From Rhodoferax lithotrophicus (lineage in GTDB: Bacteria; Pseudomonadota; Gammaproteobacteria; Burkholderiales; Burkholderiaceae_C), in the NCBI RefSeq assembly GCF_019973615.1, contig NZ_AP024238.1:4361989-4425988 (forward strand): 64,000 bases of DNA. The letters run 5' to 3'. A model generated the notes under the pieces. That model was given only the letters and a program-made list of their open reading frames with translations, was not told where the DNA came from and searched no databases. A program made the translations under genes and the position numbers. Numbering within the stretch: position 1 is the first letter of the stretch; each line of letters starts with the position of its first letter. This document shows, piece by piece, positions 38,240 through 47,861 of the stretch.

Positions 38240-38638
38240 TTAGCGGGACTGAAAAACCTCATCCACCGGCACACCATAACCAATGGCCAGCCGATTGGTT
38301 TCGTTGGCCAGCCCCACCACAGCCAGCAGTTCGGCCAACTGCGCCTCGGTCATGCCCTTGGCGCGCGCCCCGGCACCATGGGAGGCGATGCAGTAGCCGC
38401 AGTTGTTGGTGATACTCACCGCCACGTAAATCAGCTCCTTGGTCAGGGGGTCCAGCGCGCCATGGCCCATCACCTGCTTGATGTTGTTCCAGATGCGCTG
38501 CAAATTCTCGGGGTGATGCGCCAACACTTTCCAGAAATTGTTGACCCAATCGGTCTTGCGCGTGGCCATGATGTCGTCATAAATGGCCCGAACTTCGGGT
38601 GAGGCTTGTTCGTATTCAATGGGGTCGTGCAGGGACAT
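38240..38638 (-). CDS. AhpD/carboxymuconolactone decarboxylase-family protein
   Basis: A 132-residue protein of the AhpD-like fold. The redox motif is CGYC, followed by the conserved histidine (CGYCIASHGAGARAKG). Members reduce peroxides or act as small oxidoreductases; which applies here is unknown. I chose the ATG at 38638 (MSLHDPIEYEQ), preceded by GAGAAG, rather than the longer frame to 38710. It is on the minus strand, divergent from the YccF gene. Confidence 0.82.
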   Translation of the reverse strand: MSLHDPIEYEQASPEVRAIYDDIMATRKTDWVNNFWKVLAHHPENLQRIWNNIKQVMGHGALDPLTKELIYVAVSITNNCGYCIASHGAGARAKGMTEAQLAELLAVVGLANETNRLAIGYGVPVDEVFQSR

Positions 38639-38724
38639 GGGCTTCTCGATGGACTGGAAGTGGACGAAGCCTGAATTTTGACTGGTTACCATGCCTTCTG
38701 GCGCAACCATCCAAAGGAAACAAC

Positions 38725-39138
38725 ATGAGCTTGATCGGCAATATTCTCTGGTTCATCATGGGCGGATTTTTCATGGGACTGAGCTGGTGGCTGGCGGGCC
38801 TGTTGTGTGCCATCACCCTGGTGGGCATCCCCTGGGCCAAAGCCTGCTTTGTGATCGGACAGTTCGCCTTCTTGCCCTTTGGCAAGGAAGCCGTCAGCCG
38901 CAAAAGCCTGACCCGGCAGGACGACATCGGCACCGGTAGCCTGGGCCTGATCGGCAACATCCTGTGGTTTGTCTTTGCCGGCCTATGGCTGGCTATCGGG
39001 CATTTGATGTCGGCCCTGCTGTGCTTTGTCACCATCATTGGCATCCCGTTCGGGCTGCAACATTTGAAACTGGCCGGGATTGCACTCGCGCCCATTGGCA
39101 AAACCATCGTGGACAAGCATGTGGCTGCCTCCATGTGA
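38725..39138 (+). CDS. YccF-family inner membrane protein
   Basis: A 137-residue membrane protein made of two copies of the YccF (DUF307) repeat: SLIGNILWFIMGGFFMGLSWW near the start and LGLIGNILWFVFAGLWLAIGH near the middle, each followed by a GIPWAK/GIPFGL motif. About four hydrophobic segments are present. The ATG at 38725 follows AAAGGAAA. The function of the family is not known. Confidence 0.88.
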   Translation: MSLIGNILWFIMGGFFMGLSWWLAGLLCAITLVGIPWAKACFVIGQFAFLPFGKEAVSRKSLTRQDDIGTGSLGLIGNILWFVFAGLWLAIGHLMSALLCFVTIIGIPFGLQHLKLAGIALAPIGKTIVDKHVAASM

Positions 39139-39171
39139 GGGGTTTGTGTGTCGGCCAGGCGGCCAAGTCGC

Positions 39172-39414
39172 TCAGTCCAGCACCACGAACCGATCCACAT
39201 CACCTGCGGCGGTGGCCACTTTGTCCTGAAATTCAGCCCATGGCCGCATCCAGAGAACCTCTTGCATGTCCCCCTGAAGCGGCCGGTACAACACACCGGG
39301 CTGGAGCGTGGCCTCAATCACACAATGGCCCACAACGGTGTAAAGACCACCCTTGTAATGCCGAAGCCTGGTTCCGGGGGCGAATGGAGTGGCCTCGCTT
39401 CTGGTCTTGTCCAT
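39172..39414 (-). CDS. DUF1653 protein
   Basis: An 80-residue protein resembling DUF1653: GTRLRHYKGGLYTVVGHCVI, VLYRPLQGDMQEVLWMRP, then a VDRFVVLD end. Function unknown. It starts five bases after the stop of the upstream universal stress protein, so the two are probably one transcript. Confidence 0.82.
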   Translation of the reverse strand: MDKTRSEATPFAPGTRLRHYKGGLYTVVGHCVIEATLQPGVLYRPLQGDMQEVLWMRPWAEFQDKVATAAGDVDRFVVLD

Positions 39415-39418
39415 CGGT

Positions 39419-39814
39419 CTAGTTGCCGGCCTTCACCGCCAGCACGGGACAAGACACCGACATCAGAAGCTCCTGGGCCACGCTACCCATGATGAGTTTG
39501 CCCACGGCGGAGCGTTTTCTCAACCCAATGACCAGCACCGAAACCTTCATCGAATCAACCAACAGCTCGATTTCCTCAACCGCGTTTTTTCCACGGACAA
39601 ACTGCTTGAATTCCGAGCTCAGGCCAGCCTGATCCAAGATGTTTTGAACACGCTCGGCATCCATCACATTCACCGCCGAAGGGTCGGCCTTGGTACCACC
39701 GGGGGAGGCATTCACCACCACCAGATGTTCGTTGCGGCGCTTGGCAATTTCAATGCCTTTTTCCAAAGCGGCTTCCCCCTCAGGGCGCGGCACATAAGCG
39801 ACGAGTATGGTCAT
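39419..39814 (-). CDS. Universal stress protein (UspA-like), altered ATP motif
   Basis: A 131-residue single-domain UspA-fold protein beginning MTILVAYVPRPEGEAALEKG. The C-terminal region has GLRKRSAVGKLIMGSVAQ. The usual ATP-binding pattern is G-x2-G-x9-G-S, but here the second glycine is lysine, so nucleotide binding may be weak. It precedes the DUF1653 gene. The promoter is expected in the gap shared with the divergent diguanylate cyclase. Confidence 0.88.
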   Translation of the reverse strand: MTILVAYVPRPEGEAALEKGIEIAKRRNEHLVVVNASPGGTKADPSAVNVMDAERVQNILDQAGLSSEFKQFVRGKNAVEEIELLVDSMKVSVLVIGLRKRSAVGKLIMGSVAQELLMSVSCPVLAVKAGN

Positions 39815-40108
39815 GAGTTCTCTCCTTGTGGTTAACAGATGAATGAGCTTAACGGATCACATGGCCGAATCCTTCGGCCCCCACCCACAGGCGCGACCCA
39901 AACCATATTCTGCATGGTGCCCTGAATATCGCAGGTTTTACCCTCCACCACCTTGGGTGGCGATGCGTGTACCGGGGGTGCCTGCACCAGGCTGTGGGCG
40001 GGCTGGCGGGGACAAAAACACCGCCAGAACATCCACAATAGTGTGGACAATAGGAACACCATGCGCCGACCACCTCGGACACACCATGAAATGCCATGCT
40101 CATGCCTC
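39815..40108. other. Divergent intergenic region before the propeller diguanylate cyclase
   Basis: A 294-base stretch between the universal stress protein and the diguanylate cyclase start. The latter's frame is open back to about 39953 but the residues there are low in quality and unlike the family. I see no clear promoter or hairpin. Confidence 0.4.
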
Positions 40109-43060
40109 ATGACCATGCGACGGACCAGATTGCTGACAAGGCTTCTGGCCTGGTTGACTTTCGTTCTGTGCATGGCATCGGCCCCGGCGGTTCCCTCTGC
40201 GTGGACTCCCGGCATGGCGGCGGGTGATGACATCAGGGCACTGAGCCAATACAAAGTGGACAACTGGCAGAACGAACAAGGGCTGCCAATGAACCTGGTG
40301 CATGCGCTGCTGCAAACCCGGGACGGCTACCTGTGGGTGGGAACAGCGGGGGGCCTGGCCCGGTTTGACGGGCACCACTTCACCACTTTTGAGTTGTCCG
40401 AGGCCGCAGAGGCGGCTAACCAGCCCGTTTTTGGTCTGATGGAAGACAGCGAGCAGACCCTCTGGATTGCCCATGGCAAAGGTGCCCTACGCTACCGCCA
40501 TGGCCTCTTTCAGACCGCGTTCTCCACCGAGGTCACCGCCGGGCAGCGGGTTTATGCCTTTGCCCAGGCCCCCGACGGCTCCGTCTGGTCGGCTACGGAA
40601 AATGGGCTGGTGCGCTGGAACAAAGGTGTCACCAAGCTCTATCAGCAGGCCGATGGCCTGCCCACCAACCGCCTGCGCACACTGGCTTTTGACCGCTCGG
40701 GGGTGCTGTGGATTGGCACCTCTGGCGGCGGACTGGTGTCGTTTTCAGCCAACCGCTTCACGGTGTGGAATCCGGCCAACGGATTTCCCCACCTGCAAGT
40801 ACGCTTTGTGCTGGCAGACCCCGACGGCAGCATCTGGGCGGCCACGGCAGGCGGCGGTCTAGCCCACCTCCATCAAGGCCAGATCACCACCTACACCGTG
40901 GCAGACGGGCTGCCTACGGATCAGCTCACGGCCTTGTCACTTGACGCACAAGGCGCTCTGTGGATCGGCACCTGGGGAGCCGGGATCAGCCGCCTGCACC
41001 ATGGCAAGTTCACCACCCTGTCGACCGCAGGCGGGCTCACCGGAGACCAGATTTGGTCCATCCGGGCCGACCGTGAGGGCAGTGTCTGGGTCGGCACCTG
41101 GGTCGGGGGACTGAACCGGCTGAGCCAGCGTAATTTTGATGCACTGGGCACACCGGAGGGGCTTTCCCACGACAACGTCCGCTCCGTGCTCCACGCCAGC
41201 AACGGTATCACCTGGGTAGCCACCGCGGGAGGCGGTCTCAACCGCCTTGAAAACGGCCAGATCACCACCCTGAACCGCAAAGACGGCTTGCCAACGAACG
41301 AACTCTCCAGCCTGCTGGAGGATCGGGATGGCTCCCTCTGGATCGGCAGCTACACCAATGGCATCGCCCGCTTGCAACAAGGAAAAATACGCACCTATGG
41401 CGTGTCGCAAGGCCTGCCATCTCCCGATGTCCGCGTGATGTACCAGGACAGCAAGGGCATCGTGTGGGTGGGCACCCAGTCGGGCCTGGCCCGTTTTAAC
41501 GGGCAGGGTTTTAGCGCCGTGCGTGAGCCGGGCGCGCCGCGGGATGTCACCTCCGCCATTCTGGAAGACCATGACGGCACACTCTGGTTTGGCACCTCGG
41601 GCCAGGGCTTGTTCCGCTACCGTCACGAAGTGTTCACCACCCTGACCACGGCCAACGGCCTGGTGTCCAACTGGATCATGTCACTTTATGAAGATAACGA
41701 TGCCAACCTGTGGATCGGCTCCAGTGGTGAGGGCATGAACCGCCTGCACAACGGCGAATTAACCAGCATCCGCCCGGCTGACGGGCTGTGGGACGGTACC
41801 GCCCAAACCATTCTGGAAGATCACACCGGCCACCTCTGGATGACCAGCAACCGGGGCTTCTACCGGGTGGCGCGGGCTGATCTGGTGGCATTGACGGAAC
41901 GCCGGCAAGACAAGATTGTCTCCACCGCTTTTGGCCAAGGCAACGCGCTGCGCAGCACTTTGTTTGCCGGTGGGGTCAAACCTGCGGGGGACATTGACCG
42001 TGCGGGAAAACTCTGGTTGCCCTCGAACAAAGGGCTGGTGATTGTGAACCCCCAGAACCTGCCCAACGCTGATCAAGCGCCGGCGACACGGCTGGAGAAT
42101 GTGGTGATCAATGGCGTGAGCAGCCCGGCAGACTCGCTGGTGACGCTGCCACCAGGCGCTGTGCCCTTGACCATCCGCTACACCGCGATGACCCTGCGGA
42201 ATGCGGATCGTGTCCGCTTTCGTTACCAGATGGACGGCATCACACCACAATGGGTGGATACGGGCTCCAACCATGAAGTCTCTTTTCCTGCCCTGCCCCA
42301 TGGCAACTACCGCTTCCGGCTGGCCGCCTCCATGGACGGCCAGCATTGGAGCAAAGCCGATGCCGAGCTAAGCATCACGGTTCAACCCTTTTTTTACCAA
42401 ACCTTGTGGTTCAAGACCCTGGTATTGCTGATGAGCGTGATGACCATGGTCGCCGTGTTCAGGCTGCGCACCCGTAGTCTGCGCATGCGGCACGACGAGA
42501 TGGAGCGACTGGTGGCGCAACGTACCGATGAGCTGCGGCTGGCCAATGAGCACCTGTCCCGACTGTCGTTTGTGGATGCGCTCACCGGTCTGGCCAACCG
42601 GCGCCGCTTTGATGACGCACTGGCTGAAGAATGGCGCCGTGCCAACCGCCACCAGACCCCTCTGGCCCTGGTGATGGCCGATATTGATGGCTTCAAGCTG
42701 TACAACGATGCCCTCGGCCACCAGGAGGGCGACCACTGCCTGACCGCCGTTGCAGGCGTGTTCTTGCGGGCGGCGGGGCGGGCTGGTGACTTGGCCGCCC
42801 GTTATGGCGGCGAGGAAATGGTCTTTCTGATGCCGGGGGCCGACCACGCCGCGGCCTGGAGCATGGCCGAAGGCTTGCGCGCCGCGTGTGAGGCGCTGGC
42901 CATCCCCCACCCCACGTCCCCCGTCGGCCCGGTGGTGACCATCAGCCTGGGCGTGGCATCGTGTATTCCATCTGCGGACACTTCTGCCGAAACCCTGCTG
43001 GCGCAAGCCGATGCCGCGCTCTACCGTGCCAAGGAATCGGGCCGCAACCGGGTGTGTTGA
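40109..43060 (+). CDS. Two-component-propeller diguanylate cyclase (Y_Y_Y, GGEEM)
   Basis: A 983-residue predicted cyclic di-GMP synthase. A signal segment (LLAWLTFVLCMASAPAVPSA) leads to two seven-bladed-type propellers in the periplasm: over ten repeats of the form LW-I-G-T-x-G-G-G-L-x-R-L. A Y_Y_Y domain (about 660-755) follows, then a membrane helix (about 760-780) and a coiled coil. The cytoplasmic GGDEF domain has ARYGGEEMVFLMPG; GGEEM is an allowed variant. An RAGD I-site lies upstream. The sensor design resembles hybrid two-component regulators of polysaccharide sensing. ATGs at 40091, 40109 and 40115 are all possible; none has a strong ribosome site. Confidence 0.88.
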   Translation: MTMRRTRLLTRLLAWLTFVLCMASAPAVPSAWTPGMAAGDDIRALSQYKVDNWQNEQGLPMNLVHALLQTRDGYLWVGTAGGLARFDGHHFTTFELSEAAEAANQPVFGLMEDSEQTLWIAHGKGALRYRHGLFQTAFSTEVTAGQRVYAFAQAPDGSVWSATENGLVRWNKGVTKLYQQADGLPTNRLRTLAFDRSGVLWIGTSGGGLVSFSANRFTVWNPANGFPHLQVRFVLADPDGSIWAATAGGGLAHLHQGQITTYTVADGLPTDQLTALSLDAQGALWIGTWGAGISRLHHGKFTTLSTAGGLTGDQIWSIRADREGSVWVGTWVGGLNRLSQRNFDALGTPEGLSHDNVRSVLHASNGITWVATAGGGLNRLENGQITTLNRKDGLPTNELSSLLEDRDGSLWIGSYTNGIARLQQGKIRTYGVSQGLPSPDVRVMYQDSKGIVWVGTQSGLARFNGQGFSAVREPGAPRDVTSAILEDHDGTLWFGTSGQGLFRYRHEVFTTLTTANGLVSNWIMSLYEDNDANLWIGSSGEGMNRLHNGELTSIRPADGLWDGTAQTILEDHTGHLWMTSNRGFYRVARADLVALTERRQDKIVSTAFGQGNALRSTLFAGGVKPAGDIDRAGKLWLPSNKGLVIVNPQNLPNADQAPATRLENVVINGVSSPADSLVTLPPGAVPLTIRYTAMTLRNADRVRFRYQMDGITPQWVDTGSNHEVSFPALPHGNYRFRLAASMDGQHWSKADAELSITVQPFFYQTLWFKTLVLLMSVMTMVAVFRLRTRSLRMRHDEMERLVAQRTDELRLANEHLSRLSFVDALTGLANRRRFDDALAEEWRRANRHQTPLALVMADIDGFKLYNDALGHQEGDHCLTAVAGVFLRAAGRAGDLAARYGGEEMVFLMPGADHAAAWSMAEGLRAACEALAIPHPTSPVGPVVTISLGVASCIPSADTSAETLLAQADAALYRAKESGRNRVC

Positions 43061-43194
43061 GGCGCACCACGAAATTCTGACAATATGGAGATGACTGGAT
43101 ACGGCGGCCTTCCTGGGCGTCGGTTTGATTGTCACAAGCGCTTCATATTCAAGACCTAAGCTGTGTGCAGTGACCCAACTTCTTAGGATTCGCC

Positions 43195-45540
43195 ATGAAA
43201 CGACAGCCGCCCACCCGCCCCGCTCAGGGGTTCATGCTTGCTCTTTGTGCAACCGTTATCGGCTCCGTGGCGCTTTGGGGTTGTGGGGGCAGCTCCAGTA
43301 CCCCAGCCGTCACAGTGAATGGGGTCGCCGCCACCGGAGCGGCCATGAGTGGCGCCACCATCACGGTTCTGTGTGTCAACGGCCAACCCAACACCACCCA
43401 AACCGCCGCTGACGGCAGCTATTCCATCCTGGCCACCGGTGTATTTCCCTGCATGGTGGAAGCCCGTGATGCCACGCACAAGCTGCATTCGGTGGCTACG
43501 GGCAGCGGCAACATGGCCACCGCCAACATCACCCCGTTGACTGAACAAATGGTGGCCTCCCTGTCCAGCGACAGCGTCGATACCGCCGCGTTTTTTGCCG
43601 CATTTGGTGCCAGCAAGGCCGCCACCCTGGCCCCGGACAAACTGGCGGCGGCGCAAGCCCAGGTACTGGCTGACCTGACTGCCAATGGCATGGATATCCG
43701 CGCCCTGAAAGACCTGATGGGTGACAAGCTGGTGGCCAAGACTGCCAGCCAGAGCGGCAACGCCTACGACCAGTTGCTCGACAGCATTGCTGCCAAGCCG
43801 ATCAACGTGCGGCTGATTGCCATGAACGACTTTCATGGCAACTTTGCGCCCCCGTCCACCAGCAACGGCGGCAGTATGGTGCTGCCCAACGGCGGCGGCG
43901 GGCAAAAGGTCACCGTAGGTGGTGCCGCCTATCTGGCCACGCTGGTGAAGAAACTCCGGGCCGAGAACCCCAACAACATTCTGGTGGGTGCTGGCGACTC
44001 CATCAGCGCCTCACCCTTCGAGTCCATGATCACCCACGACGAAGCCACCGTGGACATTCTCAATGCCATCGGCATGGAAGTGTCTTCGGTGGGCAACCAC
44101 GAGTTTGACCACGGCAGCACGGAGCTGCTGCGCATCCAGAACGGCGGCTGCTTCCCGGCCTCCGGCACACAAGGGGTAGTGGGTGCAGACACCTGTCTGA
44201 TCAACGGAGCCTACCCCGGTGCTAAGTTCAAGTACCTCGCAGCCAATGTCACGGTCACGGCTACCGGCAAGACACTTTTGCCGGCCACTTATATCAAGCG
44301 CTTTGGCAGCGTCAGCGTCGGTTTTATCGGCCTGACCTTCCAGGGCACCCCCACGGCCGTGTCGGCCAGTGGTGTCGCCGGGCTGGTGTTCCAGGAAGAA
44401 TCCGCGGTGATCAACCAATACGCTGCCCAGCTCAAAGCCAATGGCGTAAACGCCGTGGTGGTGCTGATTCACCAGGGTGGCCAGACCACCGCCACCACCG
44501 TCAATGACAAGACCTGCCCCGGTTTCTCGGGTGACATCACCCCCATCGTGGACAAACTCAGTGCCGATGTGGATGTGATTGTCAGCGGCCATACCCACCA
44601 GGAATATGTGTGCAGCGTCGCCGCCAAAACTGCCAAGAAAAACATCCTGCTGACTTCCACCGGCTATTACGGCGGTGCGGTCAGCGCCATTGACCTGGTT
44701 CTGCAACCCAACAAAGGCCTGGTGTCGGTCAGCGCCAACACCGTGCCGGTGATTCAGGCCGATGCACCGGCCAACGCCACGCTGCCCAGCGGCTTTACCG
44801 CCGTGGCCAAGGAGGCAACCGTGGATGCCCTGGTAAGCAAATACAAAACCTTGTCCGCCACCCTGGCTGGCCAAGGCATCGGTTCCATCACGGCAAGCCT
44901 GAACCGTGCGCTGATGACCGTGGCCGGTGTCACCGGACGGGACGAAACCGCGGAAGGTGCCATGGGTGACGTGATGGCCGACTCTTACCTGGACGGTGTC
45001 CCTGGCGGTGCTGACATAGCCTTCACCAACCCCGGCGGTGTGCGGGCCGACCTGAGCTACACCGCACCCGGCACGGTGACCTATGCCGCGCTGAACACTG
45101 TGGAACCCTTTGGCAACACGCTGTCAACGCTGACCCTCACAGGGGCACAGATCCTGCGTTTGCTCGAGCAACAATGGGAAGCGCCCAACAACACGGCCAA
45201 AACCAATGCCGCCACCCACGCCGTAGGCCGCCTGCTGCAGCCGTCCAGAGGTTTGACCTACACCTATGACAACAACCAGCCTGCGGGCCTGCCCGCCGGT
45301 CAGGGCAACCGTATCGTGGCCGGAACACTCAAGCTCAATGGTGTGGCCATTGACCCGGCCAGGAATTACAAGATTGTGACCAACAGCTTTCTGGCCAGCG
45401 GTGGTGACAACTTCAAGGTGATGGCCACCGGCAGCCACATCACCGACACCAAGATGCTGGATCTGGATGCCTTCATTGCCTACTTCAAGGCCAACTCCCC
45501 CGTGAGCCCACCGGTGCCACGGGTGACCCGGCTGAACTGA
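43195..45540 (+). CDS. 5'-nucleotidase / UshA-like lipoprotein with N-terminal extension
   Basis: A 781-residue secreted enzyme, predicted to release phosphate from nucleotides. A lipoprotein signal ends at VALWGC (cysteine near residue 30). An N-terminal carrier-like domain follows (TVNGVAATGAAMSGATITVL, about 38-110). The metallophosphatase domain holds MNDFHGNF, GAGDSISASPF, GNHEFDHG, and SGHTHQEY. The C-terminal substrate domain includes NPGGVRADL and TVEPFGNTLSTL. The extension resembles carboxypeptidase-regulatory-like modules. Lipid anchoring would place it on the outer membrane. The ATG follows TTAGGATT. Confidence 0.93.
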   Translation: MKRQPPTRPAQGFMLALCATVIGSVALWGCGGSSSTPAVTVNGVAATGAAMSGATITVLCVNGQPNTTQTAADGSYSILATGVFPCMVEARDATHKLHSVATGSGNMATANITPLTEQMVASLSSDSVDTAAFFAAFGASKAATLAPDKLAAAQAQVLADLTANGMDIRALKDLMGDKLVAKTASQSGNAYDQLLDSIAAKPINVRLIAMNDFHGNFAPPSTSNGGSMVLPNGGGGQKVTVGGAAYLATLVKKLRAENPNNILVGAGDSISASPFESMITHDEATVDILNAIGMEVSSVGNHEFDHGSTELLRIQNGGCFPASGTQGVVGADTCLINGAYPGAKFKYLAANVTVTATGKTLLPATYIKRFGSVSVGFIGLTFQGTPTAVSASGVAGLVFQEESAVINQYAAQLKANGVNAVVVLIHQGGQTTATTVNDKTCPGFSGDITPIVDKLSADVDVIVSGHTHQEYVCSVAAKTAKKNILLTSTGYYGGAVSAIDLVLQPNKGLVSVSANTVPVIQADAPANATLPSGFTAVAKEATVDALVSKYKTLSATLAGQGIGSITASLNRALMTVAGVTGRDETAEGAMGDVMADSYLDGVPGGADIAFTNPGGVRADLSYTAPGTVTYAALNTVEPFGNTLSTLTLTGAQILRLLEQQWEAPNNTAKTNAATHAVGRLLQPSRGLTYTYDNNQPAGLPAGQGNRIVAGTLKLNGVAIDPARNYKIVTNSFLASGGDNFKVMATGSHITDTKMLDLDAFIAYFKANSPVSPPVPRVTRLN

Positions 45541-45556
45541 TCACGCGCCACACACC

Positions 45557-45590
45557 AAGCCCTCCCGATACCGGGAGGGCTTTTTCCATT
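45557..45590 (+). terminator. Rho-independent terminator after the 5'-nucleotidase gene
   Basis: A 9-bp perfect stem (GCCCTCCCG / CGGGAGGGC) with a 4-base loop, followed by TTTTT, starting 17 bases after the stop. This ends the nucleotidase transcript. Confidence 0.93.
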
Positions 45591-45599
45591 CCAAGAACC

Positions 45600-46103
45600 A
45601 TGTCTTTTGTGATGACCCATTTCGCCGCCGCCATGGGGCTGCTTGCCGCTTTGCTGCACCCGGGCGCTGGTGCGTGGGCAGCCCAGCCGGATGCCCGACA
45701 GCACACCATTGCCGAGGCCGCCGCCACGGCACAGGCGCAGTGCTACAAGCACATGTACCGCGACTCCAACGCCTATGCCCAGTGCCTGCGTGATCTGCGT
45801 CATGCGCAGAACGGCTCGCTGCCCAAGAAGCTGGGGATTGAATACTTTGCCTTTGTTGGCGCTTTAAGCTACATGCGGGTAGGCCATCTGAATGCCGACC
45901 AGATTGCCGCCGAGTTCTTGAAGGATTACCGGCTCACGCAAAAGAAGGTCGGTATCAGCGATGACGCTTTGTGCCGCACCATCCCCGGCGACTGCGTGGT
46001 ACGCATGGCGCAAACCCGCGAGATGGAAGCTGCCCCACCCCCACCCATGGGCCTGCGCGTGCAGTGTATTGGCCGGGTCTGCAGCATGGTGCCGGCGAAG
46101 TAG
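45600..46103 (+). CDS. Small secreted protein of unknown function
   Basis: A 167-residue protein with a signal peptide (hydrophobic MTHFAAAMGLLAALLHPGAG, cut near AWA-AQ). The mature part has several cysteines (QCYKHMYRD, QCLRDL, ALCRTIPGDCVV, VQCIGRVCSM), which could form disulfides. No known domain is recognised. It begins ten bases after the terminator of the upstream gene, so its promoter is unclear. Confidence 0.65.
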   Translation: MSFVMTHFAAAMGLLAALLHPGAGAWAAQPDARQHTIAEAAATAQAQCYKHMYRDSNAYAQCLRDLRHAQNGSLPKKLGIEYFAFVGALSYMRVGHLNADQIAAEFLKDYRLTQKKVGISDDALCRTIPGDCVVRMAQTREMEAAPPPPMGLRVQCIGRVCSMVPAK

Positions 46104-46137
46104 GTCGTGGGCTCGCCTGAATTACCCCGCCACAGAC

Positions 46138-47277
46138 TCAATACCGCAACTGGCCAGCCGCATCCATGATGGCCAGCTCGACATACGACGAGCCGCTGTG
46201 GCTGTCAGGCGAATAGTGGGCCACGAACTTGCCAAAGCTGATGTCGCCGCCGGTCTCCAGACCTTTGATGAAGCTGTCGGTACTCAGATTTTTACCGCCG
46301 CGCCGCAACCCTTCAACCAGCACTTTGGCATGGATAAACCCTTCAAACTGCGAGCTGGAGGGTTCGGCCTGCGCATTTTTGGCCTTGAGCAAGCGCAGGT
46401 ATTCCTGCACCACCGGCACCGAACCGTTGCGCAGCGACGGCATGATTTGCGCCAGCACAATACCGCGTGCGGCAGCCCCCATTTCACGGTTCAGCATATC
46501 GGTGCTGACCACCGAGAAGCCGTAAATCACGGGGCGGGCAGTGGTGGCGTTAAGTGCCTTGACAAAGGAGGAAAAGGTCAACCCGGCCGTGCCCATCACC
46601 ACCGCCTGCGGTTGCGCCTGGGCAATGGCGGCAGCGGCTGCATTGAAGTCGGGCTGCTTGGGGTTGATCTTGATGAACGTGGGGATGTCGAGCTTGCGCG
46701 ATTCGGCCGCACTTTTGACTTCAGCCATCAGCGCGTTGCCAAAGCCATCGTCCTGATAAACCATGGCCACCTTGGTGAGCCCCACCTGCAGCTGCTGCTG
46801 CACAATACGCTGCGCTTCATTGGCGTAGCTGGCCCGCACGTTGAACAGGTAGCGGTTGAAGTGATCCCTGAAAGTGGAGGCCCCGGTGACCGGGCCAAAG
46901 ATGACGGTTTTATGCTCGGTCAGCAGCGGCAGAATAGCTGCCGTGTGGGCGGTTCCGGTGCTGTTGTAGATCAGGAACACCTTGTCGTCGAGCAGCAGCT
47001 TGCGGGTGTTTTCCAACGTGCGCTTCACATCAAACCCGTCATCCAGCGGCTTGTAGATGATTTTGCGGCCATACACACCACCTGCGGCATTGATGGCATC
47101 AAAGTACAGGCCTGAGCCGATGGTGTAGTCGGTGGTCTGCGGCCCCAGCGGGCCCGTCAGCACAGCGGTGGAACCAATCAGAATGGCCGTGTCGGTGACC
47201 CCGGCATCACCCGCCAGCAGCGGCGTGCCAGAGATCAACCCGATGGAGAGAATGGCCGCTTGGATGACTTGCTTCAT
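46138..47277 (-). CDS. ABC-type branched-chain amino-acid-like substrate-binding protein
   Basis: A 379-residue periplasmic binding protein of the LivK type. A signal peptide ends at LISGTPLLA. The core has ILIGSTAVLTGPLGPQTTDY and YFDAINAAGGVYGRKI, typical of the family, and FLIYNSTGTAHTAAILPLL. No permease or ATPase gene is beside it, so it is an orphan binding protein. Ligand unknown; the name reflects the family rather than the substrate. Confidence 0.92.
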   Translation of the reverse strand: MKQVIQAAILSIGLISGTPLLAGDAGVTDTAILIGSTAVLTGPLGPQTTDYTIGSGLYFDAINAAGGVYGRKIIYKPLDDGFDVKRTLENTRKLLLDDKVFLIYNSTGTAHTAAILPLLTEHKTVIFGPVTGASTFRDHFNRYLFNVRASYANEAQRIVQQQLQVGLTKVAMVYQDDGFGNALMAEVKSAAESRKLDIPTFIKINPKQPDFNAAAAAIAQAQPQAVVMGTAGLTFSSFVKALNATTARPVIYGFSVVSTDMLNREMGAAARGIVLAQIMPSLRNGSVPVVQEYLRLLKAKNAQAEPSSSQFEGFIHAKVLVEGLRRGGKNLSTDSFIKGLETGGDISFGKFVAHYSPDSHSGSSYVELAIMDAAGQLRY

Positions 47278-47289
47278 AGAATCTAATTT

Positions 47290-47308
47290 TGCTTATTGGA
47301 TATAAGCA
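47290..47308. repeat. Small hairpin before the substrate-binding protein gene
   Basis: A perfect 7-bp inverted repeat (TGCTTAT / ATAAGCA) with a 5-base loop, 13 bases before the gene start on the minus strand. It resembles the arms of the dispersed repeats but is shorter. Confidence 0.4.
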
Positions 47309-47418
47309 TATTAGGGGCGACTGGCGGACCTTTCAATGCGGGTTTTCCCGTCCGCAAGGCCATTCGCCGCCTGCAGCCCGGCCTGGGTTTATCCGGGCCA
47401 AGCGGGCCCATGAGCGGC

Positions 47419-47850
47419 TTACTTGACCAGCAGCACCGGCACCGGTGACAGGTGTACCACTTTGGTCGCAATCGACCCCATCAACAAACCAACCACACTG
47501 CCAAAACCATGCGAACCCATGAAGATCATGCTGCAGTTTTTGTTGGTGGCGAAGTCAACGATGGTGGGGGCCGCCTCACCAACCAGAATGTGCGCGGAAT
47601 ACACCAGCCCGGCTGAAGCCAATTTCTCTTTTGCCGCGGCCAGTGCGGTGTCGCCCGCTTCGCGGTGGTAGTCCTCCACCACTTTGCCGTCAATGAAGCG
47701 GGTGATGTCACTTGAAAGCGGCGACTGCACATTCACCAGAAAAATCTGTGGCTTTGACAGGCGGTTGGTGGCCTCATGGATCACGTGGTCAACCGCCTTG
47801 AGGGAAGGCATTGAGCCGTCGATGGCGATCAGCCATGTTGTTATGGACAT
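47419..47850 (-). CDS. Universal stress protein (UspA family, ATP-binding type)
   Basis: A 143-residue single UspA domain starting MSITTWLIAIDGSMPSLKAV. The ATP-binding motif is complete (GSHGFGSVVGLLMGS), unlike the other universal stress protein in the window. It lies 11 bases after the TerC-family gene, so the two form one transcript. Confidence 0.9.
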   Translation of the reverse strand: MSITTWLIAIDGSMPSLKAVDHVIHEATNRLSKPQIFLVNVQSPLSSDITRFIDGKVVEDYHREAGDTALAAAKEKLASAGLVYSAHILVGEAAPTIVDFATNKNCSMIFMGSHGFGSVVGLLMGSIATKVVHLSPVPVLLVK

Positions 47851-47861
47851 TGCGGGGCTCC

